Origin: Janthinobacterium sp. 64
Lineage (GTDB): Bacteria > Pseudomonadota > Gammaproteobacteria > Burkholderiales > Burkholderiaceae_D
Direction: 5' to 3'
Assembly: GCF_002813325.1 (NCBI RefSeq)
Contig: NZ_PHUG01000001.1
Location: 5,642,001 to 5,706,000 of the forward strand
DNA length: 64,000 nucleotides
In this document: one piece after another, positions 26,525 to 34,508 of the stretch
How positions within the stretch are numbered: the stretch's first letter is position 1
How the letters are laid out: each line of letters opens with the position of its first letter
Notes under the pieces: model-generated
Told to the model about the DNA's origin: nothing
Database searches by the model: none
What the model saw: the letters and a program-made list of their open reading frames with translations, nothing else
Program-made: the position numbers and the translations under genes

Positions 26525-27112
26525 ATGGTGAAGAAATTGAAGGAACTGGCGGAAGACGCGGAATTGGCGGGCGCCGTGCGCTCGTCCGCGCAGCAGATCT
26601 GGCAAGCGGGCCTCGGTGCTTTTGCCAAGGCGCAGGAAGAGGGCGGGCGCGTGTTTTCCAAGCTGGTCAAGGAAGGCACGCAATTCCAGAAGCGCGCCGA
26701 AGACAAGGTGGCCGATGTCGGCGACAGCGTCAGCAAACTGGCCGATGGCGTGGGCAAGCAGGCCAGCGGCTCCTGGGACAAGCTGGAACAGGTGTTTGAA
26801 GAGCGCGTGGCGCGTGCGCTGGCCACCATCGGCGTGCCGATGCAAAACGATATCGCCGCGCTGCAGGCGCAGATCGATGCCTTGAGCCGGCAAGTGGCGG
26901 CGTTGTCGGCCAAGCCGAAGGCGGCGGTGAGGGCGGCGCCGAAAACTGCGCCGAAAGCGGCACCGAAAGCCGCGCAAAAAGCTGCGCCGAAAGCCGCACC
27001 GAAAGCCGCTCCGAAGGCGGCTGTCGCCAAGGCTCCGGCCAAGCCCGCGAGCAAAGCGGTGAGCAAACCGGCCGCGAGACCGGCAGCGAAGAAAAAAGCG
27101 CCGGCCGCCTGA
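26525..27112 (+). CDS. PhaF/PhaI-like polyhydroxyalkanoate granule protein (phasin)
   Basis: Protein of 195 aa. The N-terminal half is an amphipathic phasin domain (AQQIWQAGLGAFAKAQEEGG ... VFEERVARALATIGVP) with a predicted coiled coil around 110-135. The C-terminal ~60 residues are a Lys/Ala/Pro repeat of the type AAPKAAPK, like the histone-like tail of PhaF, which binds DNA and helps share granules between daughter cells (known of Pseudomonas). ATG 26525 has GGGAGCGGGCG upstream. A terminator follows. Confidence 0.85.
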   Translation: MVKKLKELAEDAELAGAVRSSAQQIWQAGLGAFAKAQEEGGRVFSKLVKEGTQFQKRAEDKVADVGDSVSKLADGVGKQASGSWDKLEQVFEERVARALATIGVPMQNDIAALQAQIDALSRQVAALSAKPKAAVRAAPKTAPKAAPKAAQKAAPKAAPKAAPKAAVAKAPAKPASKAVSKPAARPAAKKKAPAA

Positions 27113-27131
27113 GCTGGCGTCGCATCCCTCC

Positions 27132-27153
27132 AGCCTGCGCGAGCAGGCTTTTT
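27132..27153 (+). terminator. Terminator after phasin gene
   Basis: AGCCTGC-GCGA-GCAGGCT, perfect 7-bp stem with a 4-base loop, followed by TTTTCTT. It lies 20 bp after the stop codon. Confidence 0.75.
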
Positions 27154-27250
27154 CTTGCCCGCGTTTTTCGCCCGCGCCTGGGGGCGGAGTGTTTCATTAC
27201 GGCTATCTTAGGTGGTATGCTTGAGGCAGAACACAGAGAGATTGCCCGCC

Positions 27251-27922
27251 ATGCTACAAAAAGCACCACGCCGTACCCGCGAACGCATCCTGGAGTTGTC
27301 GCTGCGCCTGTTCAATGAGTTTGGTGAGCCGAATATCACGACGACCGTGATTGCGGAAGAGATGAATATTTCGCCGGGAAACCTGTATTACCACTTCCGT
27401 AACAAGGATGACATCGTCAACTCGATCTTCGTCCAGTTCGAGGCGGAAATCGAACGCATCCTGACCGTGCCTGACGGGCGCCGTTCGAATATCGAGGATG
27501 TCTGGCTGTATTTGCACCTGATGTTCGAACTGATCTGGCGCTACCGTTTTTTCTATCGCGACCTCAATGATTTGCTGTCGCGCAACCGCAAGCTGGAATT
27601 GCACTTCAAGCTGATCCTGGCGCACAAGATCAAGGTCGCCACGCAGCTGTGCGAAGACTTGCGCAGCGAACAGTCTTTGGAGGCGTCGGATATGGAGGTT
27701 GCCGCGATGGCGACGAATATGGTGGTCGTCGCCACCTACTGGCTGTCGTACGAATATGTGCGCAACCCGCGCAAGTACAGCGAGCAGCAATCGATGTCCG
27801 ATGCGCTGGCGCGTGGCTGTTACCAGGTGTTGTCCCTGATCGGCCCGTATCTGCGCAATGAAACGCATTTGCTGTTTCGCAAACTGTCGGAAGAGTATGT
27901 GACCAAACTCAAGAACGACTGA
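27251..27922 (+). CDS. TetR-family transcriptional regulator
   Basis: Regulator of 223 aa. The N-terminal TetR helix-turn-helix is clear (RTRERILELSLRLFNEFG, MNISPGNLYYHFRNKDDIV, residues ~8-55). The C-terminal part is helical, with no family-specific signature that I can name. ATG 27251 is chosen; an in-frame extension to 27212 precedes the HTH with non-conserved sequence. It is placed between a phasin gene and a TPR-like gene. A role in PHA or lipid metabolism is possible but unproven. Confidence 0.87.
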   Translation: MLQKAPRRTRERILELSLRLFNEFGEPNITTTVIAEEMNISPGNLYYHFRNKDDIVNSIFVQFEAEIERILTVPDGRRSNIEDVWLYLHLMFELIWRYRFFYRDLNDLLSRNRKLELHFKLILAHKIKVATQLCEDLRSEQSLEASDMEVAAMATNMVVVATYWLSYEYVRNPRKYSEQQSMSDALARGCYQVLSLIGPYLRNETHLLFRKLSEEYVTKLKND

Positions 27923-27963
27923 CGCGGCTGCTGGCGCCACGTCGTCATTTACAGGAGAGATAG

Positions 27964-28737
27964 ATGGCTTGGAAACAATTCCCTTATCCGGACGCAGCCT
28001 ATGTCTATACGCCGCAGACCCTGGAAGCGGCCTGGGCGCGCCTGCATGCGGGCGACATGGAACCGTTTCCCACGCACGCGGCGCTGGTGCAAGCCTGGCT
28101 GGCCTTCCACGCGGGCGACTTCGAACGCGCGGTGAAGCTGGGCCTGGCCGTCGGCGTGCCCGGCTATGCGGTGGCGCACAAGGCGACCTGCATCTATGCC
28201 ACGCATCTGGAAGTGGACGACCGCCAGAAACTCGACATGTACGAAGAAGTGGCGGAGCGCTGCGAGCGCCAGCAGAGCGAACAGCCGGACAACCCGGCCG
28301 GCTACTACTGGCACGCCTACAGCCTGGGCCGTTATGCGCTGGGCACCTCCGTCGTCAAGGCCCTGGCGCAGGGCATGGGCGCACGCGTGCGCAACAGCCT
28401 GGACCGTACGATGACTGTAGCGCCCATGCATGCGGAAGCGCATATTGCGTTTGGGATTTATCATACGGAAATTATCGACAAGGTCGGCGCCATGATCGGC
28501 AGCCTGACCTACGGCGCCAATAAGGAAGATGGCTATCAGCACTTCAAGACGGCGCTGGCCCTGACGCCGTATTCGGCGCTGGCGCACAGCGAGTATGCGC
28601 GCGCGTTGAACATGCTTGACGGAAAGAAAAAGCTGGCGGAAGCGCTGGCCCTGTATGAAAAGGCGGCCGAGTGCGTGGCACTGGATGCCAAGGAACGCCT
28701 CGAGGTCGAGGCGGCGATCGATGAATTGAAAGACTAG
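27964..28737 (+). CDS. Cytosolic TPR-like protein of unknown function
   Basis: Protein of 257 aa with AGGAGAGAT just before ATG 27964. It has no signal peptide or membrane helix. Helix-rich sequence with TPR-like spacing is seen at ~40-75 (LVQAWLAFHAGDFERAVKLG), 115-145 and 195-245 (GYQHFKTALALTPYSALAHSEYARAL; LALYEKAAECVALDAKERLE). It is probably a protein-protein interaction module. Eight bases separate it from the LOG-family gene, so they may be co-expressed. Confidence 0.75.
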   Translation: MAWKQFPYPDAAYVYTPQTLEAAWARLHAGDMEPFPTHAALVQAWLAFHAGDFERAVKLGLAVGVPGYAVAHKATCIYATHLEVDDRQKLDMYEEVAERCERQQSEQPDNPAGYYWHAYSLGRYALGTSVVKALAQGMGARVRNSLDRTMTVAPMHAEAHIAFGIYHTEIIDKVGAMIGSLTYGANKEDGYQHFKTALALTPYSALAHSEYARALNMLDGKKKLAEALALYEKAAECVALDAKERLEVEAAIDELKD

Positions 28738-28745
28738 GGACTACT

Positions 28746-29294
28746 GTGATCAAGGCTTTGTGTGTGTACTGTGGCGCCAACGCGGGCGTCTCGCCCGACT
28801 ATGCGGTGGCGGCGCGCGAATTGGCGCGCGTGCTGGTGGCGGAAAATATTTCTCTGGTGTATGGCGGCGGCAAGGTCGGCCTGATGGGCGTGATCGCCGA
28901 TGAAGTGCTGCGCCTGGGCGGCGAGGTGACGGGCGTGATTCCCACCCAGCTGGTTGAACGCGAAGTGGGCCACATGGGCTTGACGCGCCAGTTCATCGTG
29001 AAGGACATGCATGAGCGCAAGGCGATGATGGCCAGCCTGTCCGACGCCTTCATCGCCATGCCCGGCGGCTATGGCACCCTGGAAGAGCTGTTCGAGATGC
29101 TCACGTGGGCCCAGCTGGGCTTGCACGCCAAGCCCATCGGCTTGCTCAATGTCGACGGGTTTTATGATGGCTTGATTGCTTTCGTGCAAAACGGCAGGGA
29201 ACAGGGCTTCATCCGCCCGCAGCACGCCGCCTTCCTCAATGCCGACGCCGATCCTGCCGCGCTGGTGCAACGGCTGAAGGAATGCGCGCCCTAG
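28746..29294 (+). CDS. LOG-family phosphoribohydrolase
   Basis: Protein of 182 aa with the LOG signature PGGYGTLEELFE (about residues 101-112) and the nucleotide-site motif VYGGGKVGLMG (about 38-48). LOG enzymes release the free base from nucleoside 5'-monophosphates (cytokinin activation in plants; also AMP in bacteria). It starts with GTG 28746. Length is usual for the family. Confidence 0.9.
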   Translation: MIKALCVYCGANAGVSPDYAVAARELARVLVAENISLVYGGGKVGLMGVIADEVLRLGGEVTGVIPTQLVEREVGHMGLTRQFIVKDMHERKAMMASLSDAFIAMPGGYGTLEELFEMLTWAQLGLHAKPIGLLNVDGFYDGLIAFVQNGREQGFIRPQHAAFLNADADPAALVQRLKECAP

Positions 29295-29322
29295 GCGCTG
29301 GACAGTGCTTGAGCGCCGCGCT

Positions 29323-29835
29323 TCACGACCACAGGCGCTGGCCCGACAGGTCGAGCTGGGTCAGGTACAGGCGCACGTCGAATTCGTACTGGTGGTATTG
29401 CGGTTCCATATACGTGCACAGCTTGTAGAACGGCTTGTCATGTTGCTTTTCTTTTACATGCGCCAGTTCATGCACGGCGATCATGCGCAGGAATTCCAGC
29501 GGCACTTCCTTGAACATGGTGGCCACGCGGATTTCATGCTTGGCCTTGAGCTTGCCACCCTGCACGCGCGAGATCGAGGTATGCAAGCCCAGCGCATGCT
29601 GGATCACGTGGATCTTGCTGTCGAACGCCACTTTGTTGATGGGTTCGGCATTGCGCAGGAATTCATTCTTTAAATCTTGCACGTACTGGTACAACGCCTT
29701 GTCGTTGCGCACATCGTGCGCATGCGGGTAGCGTTTTAGCAGGACTTCGCCCAGCTTGTCCTGCGCGATCAGTTGTTGCACTTGCGCTTGCGTTTGTTCG
29801 GAATAGGCGCTCAGGTATTTCAGGGATGGCTGCAT
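29323..29835 (-). CDS. YgjP-like zinc metallopeptidase (WLM/DUF45 type)
   Basis: Protein of 170 aa from ATG 29835. The HExxH-type zinc motif reads AVHELAHVKEKQHDKPFY, with a downstream YHQYEFDVRLY segment. This is the pattern of small YgjP-like hydrolases, cytosolic peptidases of unclear substrate. An in-frame ATG at 29877 adds 14 Pro/His-rich residues; neither start has a clear ribosome site. Confidence 0.78.
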   Translation of the reverse strand: MQPSLKYLSAYSEQTQAQVQQLIAQDKLGEVLLKRYPHAHDVRNDKALYQYVQDLKNEFLRNAEPINKVAFDSKIHVIQHALGLHTSISRVQGGKLKAKHEIRVATMFKEVPLEFLRMIAVHELAHVKEKQHDKPFYKLCTYMEPQYHQYEFDVRLYLTQLDLSGQRLWS

Positions 29836-29957
29836 GCGGGGATGGGCGGGGTGGGGAGTAGGGCGAGAATGTACCATACCGCCGCGCCCCGCGCTGCGCC
29901 AGCCCCGGCACGGGGCTGCCAGGGCCGCCCCATGCCATCGTCAAGCCGCGTGCCAGG

Positions 29958-30356
29958 TCAGCCCTTGTCGTCTTCGTCCTTGTTGCCCTGCCGGCTAGCC
30001 TTCGACTGTTGTTGCTCGGCGCCGCCGCCGCGTGCCGCCGTGCTGCCGCGGCTTTCATTGGCGCGCTGGGCCGATTGCCGGCTTTCGCCGCCCTTGCGGC
30101 CGATTTCCGCCATGTGTTCGCGGTTGCGGCTGACGGCTTCACCGCCTTTCTGCCCGGCCCGGCGTGCTTCTTCCGAGTCGAATTCATGCGCCGTGCCCTT
30201 TTGATGGGCTGCCTGGCCGCCCTTGCTGGCAATTTCGCGTTGCTGCTCCTCGTTCATGGCGGCGAAACCGCGCTTGCTCGTACCTTTGCTGCTGCCCGAT
30301 TCGCCGGCCTTCTGGCTGCTGCCAGCGCCTTTGCCCTGCTCATTACTGTTAGCCAT
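29958..30356 (-). CDS. KGG-repeat general stress protein
   Basis: Hydrophilic protein of 132 aa. AAGGAG lies upstream of ATG 30356. The family motif occurs three times: REIASKGGQAAHQKG, RRAGQKGGEAVSRN and AEIGRKGGESRQS. Related proteins are induced in stationary phase or osmotic stress (known of E. coli YciG and Bacillus GsiB). The protein is probably disordered. It shares strand and closeness (33 bp) with the phasin gene upstream. Confidence 0.88.
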   Translation of the reverse strand: MANSNEQGKGAGSSQKAGESGSSKGTSKRGFAAMNEEQQREIASKGGQAAHQKGTAHEFDSEEARRAGQKGGEAVSRNREHMAEIGRKGGESRQSAQRANESRGSTAARGGGAEQQQSKASRQGNKDEDDKG

Positions 30357-30389
30357 GTCGCTCTCCTTGCTGTCGGGTGGGGTCACTGT

Positions 30390-30902
30390 TCAATGCGCCT
30401 GATCGGAATGCCTGCCGGTCTCGCGGCCGTGGCCCGCGCCATCGCGGTGGCCCGAGGCATGCATTTTTTCGATCATGTCACGCTGGCGCTGCGTGGCTTT
30501 TTCTGTTTCTTCGGCCGTCTTGCGCACCACTTCGTCGGCGAAGGCCACGGCCGTGCGGCTCGTTTCGGGCAGGTGGTTCTCTGCCGTGCGGTTCATCTCG
30601 ACATTGGCGCTGGCGACGAGATTGCCGAGTTGTTGCTGGTACTGCTGCAGCTTGTTGCTGCCCGGCTGTAACTGGGCCGCGGCCAGCGACATGAACTCGC
30701 CCGTGTCGCGCGCCGACAGCAATTGCTGGCTGGCGTTGCTCCATTCCTGCAGCAAGTCTTGCGCCAGCCGCAGATGCAACTCGCTCAGTTGCTGCGCCGT
30801 ATCGAACATCTTGCGCGATAGTTCTGTGGCGAAATTGCACTGGGCCTCCAGGTGGGACTTCAGGGCGGGGCTGAGACTGGGGGGGATACTGTTTGTGAAC
30901 AT
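30390..30902 (-). CDS. Phasin family protein
   Basis: Helical protein of 170 aa. A phasin-type domain covers about residues 10-140 (FATELSRKMFDTAQQLSELH ... DEVVRKTAEETEKATQ), followed by a Gly/His/Arg-rich tail. GAGG lies 9 bases before ATG 30902. It would coat PHA granules and has a different tail from the PhaF-like protein at 26525. The KGG-stress gene follows it, a pairing that suggests joint induction under carbon excess or stress. Confidence 0.82.
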   Translation of the reverse strand: MFTNSIPPSLSPALKSHLEAQCNFATELSRKMFDTAQQLSELHLRLAQDLLQEWSNASQQLLSARDTGEFMSLAAAQLQPGSNKLQQYQQQLGNLVASANVEMNRTAENHLPETSRTAVAFADEVVRKTAEETEKATQRQRDMIEKMHASGHRDGAGHGRETGRHSDQAH

Positions 30903-31246
30903 GTTCTACCTCAATGAAAATCTGGTCCGAGAAACACCCGGTGTACCGGATGCGACGTGTGCTGAAACAAGCAAAGAGATAGACGCCGGACGGCGTGCCA
31001 GGTTCCACGCCAGGTGCCGGTTTTGCGCGAGAATGGTGCTTGGCCGCTTGAAAAAAGCGAGGACTTTGTGCCAGATCAAAGTAACGTCAATCTGCTTGTC
31101 ACCGTCGGCGGCCACGCTGCTTGCGTGGAAAATGCAGGTTTACAAGCCCGGCCGTGCGACAATAGCCGGCTCGCGGCAGCGCAGCCGATGGCCGGCGCGC
31201 GTGGCTGAGCCGAGCATCGCCTTACTTTTTACCTGATTCCGCGACC
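30903..31246. other. 344-bp divergent intergenic region
   Basis: It holds the upstream regions of the phasin gene (minus) and purU (plus). No convincing small ORF or hairpin is seen. I could not pick a strong promoter; a TTTACA element (31140-31145) has no well-spaced -10. Confidence 0.5.
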
Positions 31247-32128
31247 ATGACGCATCCTGAATACATCCTGACCCTGTCCTGCCTGGACCAGCGCGGCATC
31301 GTGCACCGCGTGTCCGGCTTCCTGGCCGAACACGGCTGCAACATCCTCGATTCCGCCCAGTTCGGCGACCAGGAATCCCAGCTGTTCTTCATGCGCGTGC
31401 ATTTCGCGCTGGAAGACGGCGCCGTCAGCGACGCCCAGTTGCGCAGCGACTTCGCCGACCTGTCGCAAGCCATGCAGTTGAACGGCGCTTTCCATGGCCA
31501 ATTGCACGATGCGCGCGTCAAGCCGCGCGTGATGCTGATGGTGTCGAAGATCGGCCATTGCCTCAACGATTTGCTGTTCCGCTACAAGAGCGGCTTGCTG
31601 AACGTGGAAATTCCCGCCATCGTCTCGAACCACATGGAGTTCTACCAGCTGGCGGCCAGCTACAATATTCCCTTCCATCACTTGCCGCTGGCCGCCGGCG
31701 CGCCGGAAGCGGCCAAGCTGGCGCAGGAAGCGAAGATCATCGAGCTGATGGACACGCACAAGATCGACCTGGTGGTGCTGGCGCGCTACATGCAGATCCT
31801 GTCGCCGGGCCTGTGCCAGGCGCTCGACGGCCGCGCCATCAATATCCACCATTCCTTCCTGCCCAGCTTCAAGGGCGCCAAGCCGTATGCGCAGGCGCAC
31901 CACCGCGGCGTCAAGCTGATCGGTGCGACGGCCCATTTCGTCACGGGCGACCTCGATGAAGGCCCGATCATCGAGCAGGACGTCGAGCGCGTCGACCATG
32001 CGATGGATGCGGAAACCCTGACGGCCATCGGCCGCGACGTCGAGTGCGTGGTGCTGGCGCGCGCCGTGAAATGGTTCGTCGAGCACCGCATCCTGAAAAA
32101 TGGCGACAAGACCGTGGTCTTCCGCTGA
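31247..32128 (+). CDS. purU: Formyltetrahydrofolate deformylase PurU
   Basis: Enzyme of 293 aa that hydrolyses 10-formyl-THF to formate and THF, feeding PurT and balancing one-carbon pools. An N-terminal ACT domain (LSCLDQRGIVHRVSGFLAE) is followed by a GART-like catalytic domain with INIHHSFLPSFKGAKPY and GATAHFVTGDLDEGPII, containing the conserved Asn, His and Asp. ATG 31247 follows a weak ribosome site. Confidence 0.95.
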   Translation: MTHPEYILTLSCLDQRGIVHRVSGFLAEHGCNILDSAQFGDQESQLFFMRVHFALEDGAVSDAQLRSDFADLSQAMQLNGAFHGQLHDARVKPRVMLMVSKIGHCLNDLLFRYKSGLLNVEIPAIVSNHMEFYQLAASYNIPFHHLPLAAGAPEAAKLAQEAKIIELMDTHKIDLVVLARYMQILSPGLCQALDGRAINIHHSFLPSFKGAKPYAQAHHRGVKLIGATAHFVTGDLDEGPIIEQDVERVDHAMDAETLTAIGRDVECVVLARAVKWFVEHRILKNGDKTVVFR

Positions 32129-32167
32129 TACCGACTTCACTCTTCACTTTACCGAGACAGAAACACG

Positions 32168-32710
32168 ATGGCCCTCAAAGCAACAATTTTCAAAGCCGAT
32201 CTGCAGATCGCCGACATGGACCGCAATTACTACCAGGATCACGCGCTGACCCTGGCGCGCCACCCGTCCGAAACGGACGAGCGCATGATGGTGCGCCTGC
32301 TGGCGTTCGCCATCCACGCCGACGAGGCGCTGACCTTCACCAAGGGACTGTTCGACACGGAAGAGCCCGACCTGTGGCAGAAAGACCTGACGGGCGCCAT
32401 TCAGCTGTGGATCGAAGTGGGCCAGCCTGACGAAAAGCGCATCCTGAAGGCCTGCGGGCGTTCGGAACAGGTGATCGTTTACAGCTATGGCGCAACCAGC
32501 CACATCTGGTGGAAGCAGATTGCCAACAAGCTGGAACGGGCGAAGAACTTGACCGTGATCAACCTGCCATCTGAAGCGGCGCAAGACATGAGCAAGCTGG
32601 CGCAGCGCAACATGCAGCTGCAATGCACGATCCAGGATGGCCAGATCTGGCTGACGGACAGCGTCAACACGGTCCTGATCGACCGCGAACCGGTCAAGCC
32701 AGCGCGCTGA
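32168..32710 (+). CDS. yaeQ: YaeQ family protein
   Basis: Protein of 180 aa covering the whole YaeQ family length, with MALKATIFKADLQIADMDR at the start and GQPDEKRILKACGRSEQV in the middle. The family has a PD-(D/E)XK nuclease-like fold; its cellular role is not settled. It lies 39 bp after purU and is followed by a strong terminator. Confidence 0.9.
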   Translation: MALKATIFKADLQIADMDRNYYQDHALTLARHPSETDERMMVRLLAFAIHADEALTFTKGLFDTEEPDLWQKDLTGAIQLWIEVGQPDEKRILKACGRSEQVIVYSYGATSHIWWKQIANKLERAKNLTVINLPSEAAQDMSKLAQRNMQLQCTIQDGQIWLTDSVNTVLIDREPVKPAR

Positions 32711-32730
32711 TGTCGGCTGTCTGAAACGCA

Positions 32731-32756
32731 AAAAGCCCGGATCGCTCCGGGCTTTT
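32731..32756. terminator. Terminator between yaeQ and the GIN-domain gene
   Basis: AAAAGCCCGGA-TCGC-TCCGGGCTTTT, perfect 11-bp stem with T runs on both strands. It can serve both convergent genes. Confidence 0.9.
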
Positions 32757-32770
32757 GTCATTGCGGGCGC

Positions 32771-33559
32771 CTAATTCGGCGCAGCGCCCAGGCGGCGGAT
32801 GCTGCTCGAACGCTGCATGCTGCGGCTGATGCGCGGATCGCCGTAATAGCTCACTTCGCCCGAGCCGCCGATGCTGATGGCCAGGTCATCCTTGGCCCAC
32901 ACTTGCGCCTCGCCCGAGCCGCCGATGCTTACCTGCACCTCGCGCGCGGCCAGGCGGCCCGCTTCGATATTGCCCGAGCCGCCGATCGATGCCGTCAGCT
33001 GCTCCGTCTTGCCGCTGGCCTTGAAGCTGCCGCTGCCGCCGATGGCGATGGAAACCTGGCGGCTGTCGAGGTCGCGCGCATGGATGGAGCCGGAACCGCC
33101 CACGTCGAAGCGCAGATTTTCGGCGCGCAAGCCCGTTGCCGTGACGTTGCCCGAGCCGCCCACGCTGATGCGTTCCACCTGGCGCGCCTGGATGACGATG
33201 GTCAGGCTGCTCTGGCGGAAATTCGCATTGCGCTTGGCGGGCCGGATGCGCAGGGTGCCGTTTTCCACCACCGTGTCGATCAGCGGCAGGATATTGTCGT
33301 CGGCCTCGATGGTGACGCTGTCCGTGTTGCCGATGCGCAGCTCGACCGTGCCCGGCACGTTCAGCGCCACGCCATGGAAGCTGCCCACGTCGCGCGTCTG
33401 TTTTTGCAGCTTGCCGCTGCCCTGGATGCTGTTGCCGGAAATCCAGTCGAGCGGCGACGCCAGCGCCGGCGCGGCCGGGATGGCCAGGGCGCCGACGGCC
33501 AGCAGCAGGGCGGCGCCAAGGTGGCGGCAGTGGCGCGGGTGGAAAAGTGGCTGTGTCAT
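32771..33559 (-). CDS. Exported GIN-domain (DUF2807) protein
   Basis: Protein of 262 aa from ATG 33559, which has AGGGAGC upstream. A signal peptide ends in PAAPALASP. The mature part is a repetitive beta-helix: the unit VGGSG or IGGSG recurs about every 18-20 residues (six or more times from residue ~125 to ~240). Such head GIN domains are found in putative auto-transporter adhesin or envelope proteins of unknown role. It is probably periplasmic or surface-exposed. Confidence 0.85.
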   Translation of the reverse strand: MTQPLFHPRHCRHLGAALLLAVGALAIPAAPALASPLDWISGNSIQGSGKLQKQTRDVGSFHGVALNVPGTVELRIGNTDSVTIEADDNILPLIDTVVENGTLRIRPAKRNANFRQSSLTIVIQARQVERISVGGSGNVTATGLRAENLRFDVGGSGSIHARDLDSRQVSIAIGGSGSFKASGKTEQLTASIGGSGNIEAGRLAAREVQVSIGGSGEAQVWAKDDLAISIGGSGEVSYYGDPRISRSMQRSSSIRRLGAAPN

Positions 33560-33747
33560 TCTTGCTCCCTGTTTTGAATTGGATTGCATGCATGGTATGC
33601 CAGCCGGGCGCGCCTGCGCAGCGCGCTGCGACAGACTGCGCCAGCAGCGGCATGGAATGCAGGAGGCTGCGACAGGATGGCATGAGGTATCATGCGGGTA
33701 TTGGACATACGACGAGCGGCACGCGCCGCTCACACTACTGGAATTAC

Positions 33748-34383
33748 ATGCTGATCATCACCATCAAACAGGGCAAGGAAAAGAGCTTGCTGGGCCAATC
33801 GTGGATTTACGCGTCCGCGATTGAAAAAGTCGAAGGCAAGCCGCAGGAAAAAATGAAGCCCGGCTCGACGGCCATCGTGCAAAGTTCGGCTAAGCAATTC
33901 ATCGCCCGCGCCGCCTACAATTCGAAGTCGCAGATCCGCGCGCGTATCTGGAGCTTCAAGGAAGACGAGCCGGTCGACCACGCGCTGATCAAGCGCAGAG
34001 TCAAGGCCGCCATCGAGAAAAAACTGCCAGCCATCAAGAAGGCGGGCGAAAACCAGCTGCTGACCCTGATCAAGGGCGAAGACGAGGGCTTGCCGGGCCT
34101 GGTGGTGCAGCTGTTTGGCGGCGTGCAAGGCTATCTGATCTGCGAATTCAATGCCGGCGGCGTCGATGCGTGGAAAGTGGCCATCGTGCAATCGCTGATG
34201 GCTTCCACCGGCTGCGTCAATGTGTACGAGCGCTGCGACGACCTGATGCGCAAGGGCGAAGGCTTGCCCCTGATCGACGGCGCCCTGGCCGGCGAGGAAC
34301 CGCCCGATGAAGTCATGCTGACGGACAATGGCGTGCGTTATGCGCTGAATTTGAAGACGGGGCACAAAAGCAAGTTCCGCTGA
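33748..34383 (+). CDS. RlmI-like protein lacking the methyltransferase domain
   Basis: Protein of 211 aa from ATG 33748. It aligns by eye with the first half of RlmI (23S rRNA m5C1962 methyltransferase): the PUA-like start KEKSLLGQSWIYASAI, the middle segment SQIRARIWSFKEDE, then LIKGEDEGLPGLVVQLFG and CVNVYERCDD, and it ends at LKTGHKSKFR just where RlmI continues into its SAM-binding domain. The stop is followed within 20 bp by a clean terminator, so it looks like a settled short gene rather than a fresh frameshift. It may bind RNA without modifying it, or be a decaying paralogue. Confidence 0.8.
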   Translation: MLIITIKQGKEKSLLGQSWIYASAIEKVEGKPQEKMKPGSTAIVQSSAKQFIARAAYNSKSQIRARIWSFKEDEPVDHALIKRRVKAAIEKKLPAIKKAGENQLLTLIKGEDEGLPGLVVQLFGGVQGYLICEFNAGGVDAWKVAIVQSLMASTGCVNVYERCDDLMRKGEGLPLIDGALAGEEPPDEVMLTDNGVRYALNLKTGHKSKFR

Positions 34384-34401
34384 AAGCGGCTGTTTGAAAT
34401 G

Positions 34402-34427
34402 AAAAACCGGCGCTGGCCGGTTTTTTT
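34402..34427 (+). terminator. Terminator after truncated RlmI-like gene
   Basis: AAAAACCGGC-GCTG-GCCGGTTTTT, perfect 10-bp stem followed by more T. Confidence 0.88.
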
Positions 34428-34448
34428 ATGGGTAACCCGCGCACCACT

Positions 34449-34475
34449 GGGGTCGGACCCTCAGGGTCCGACCCC
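34449..34475. repeat. Perfect palindromic REP-like element
   Basis: GGGGTCGGACCCT-C-AGGGTCCGACCCC: 13-bp arms around one base. A second small hairpin (CCGGCT-GT-AGCCGG) follows at once. It lies between two convergent genes. I recall very similar GGTCGGACCC palindromes as dispersed repeats in Oxalobacteraceae genomes; only one copy is present here. Confidence 0.7.
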
Positions 34476-34508
34476 GGCTGTAGCCGGGCTTAGGGGGGGG
34501 ATTGAGGG

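Noticed and set aside
26940..27060. Short tandem DNA repeat suggestive of a CRISPR or satellite
   Set aside because: The repeated units code for the Ala-Pro-Lys tail of the phasin and keep its reading frame; there are no spacers.
23107..27066. A 1319-codon open frame on the minus strand
   Set aside because: It is antisense to the cyclic-di-GMP gene and the phasin gene, and its composition is the shadow of those frames in GC-rich DNA. It has no domain or ribosome site.
32880..33170. Repeated CCGAGCCGCC units in the GIN-domain gene
   Set aside because: These encode the repeated Gly-Gly-Ser-Gly turns of the beta-helix and are not an independent DNA repeat.
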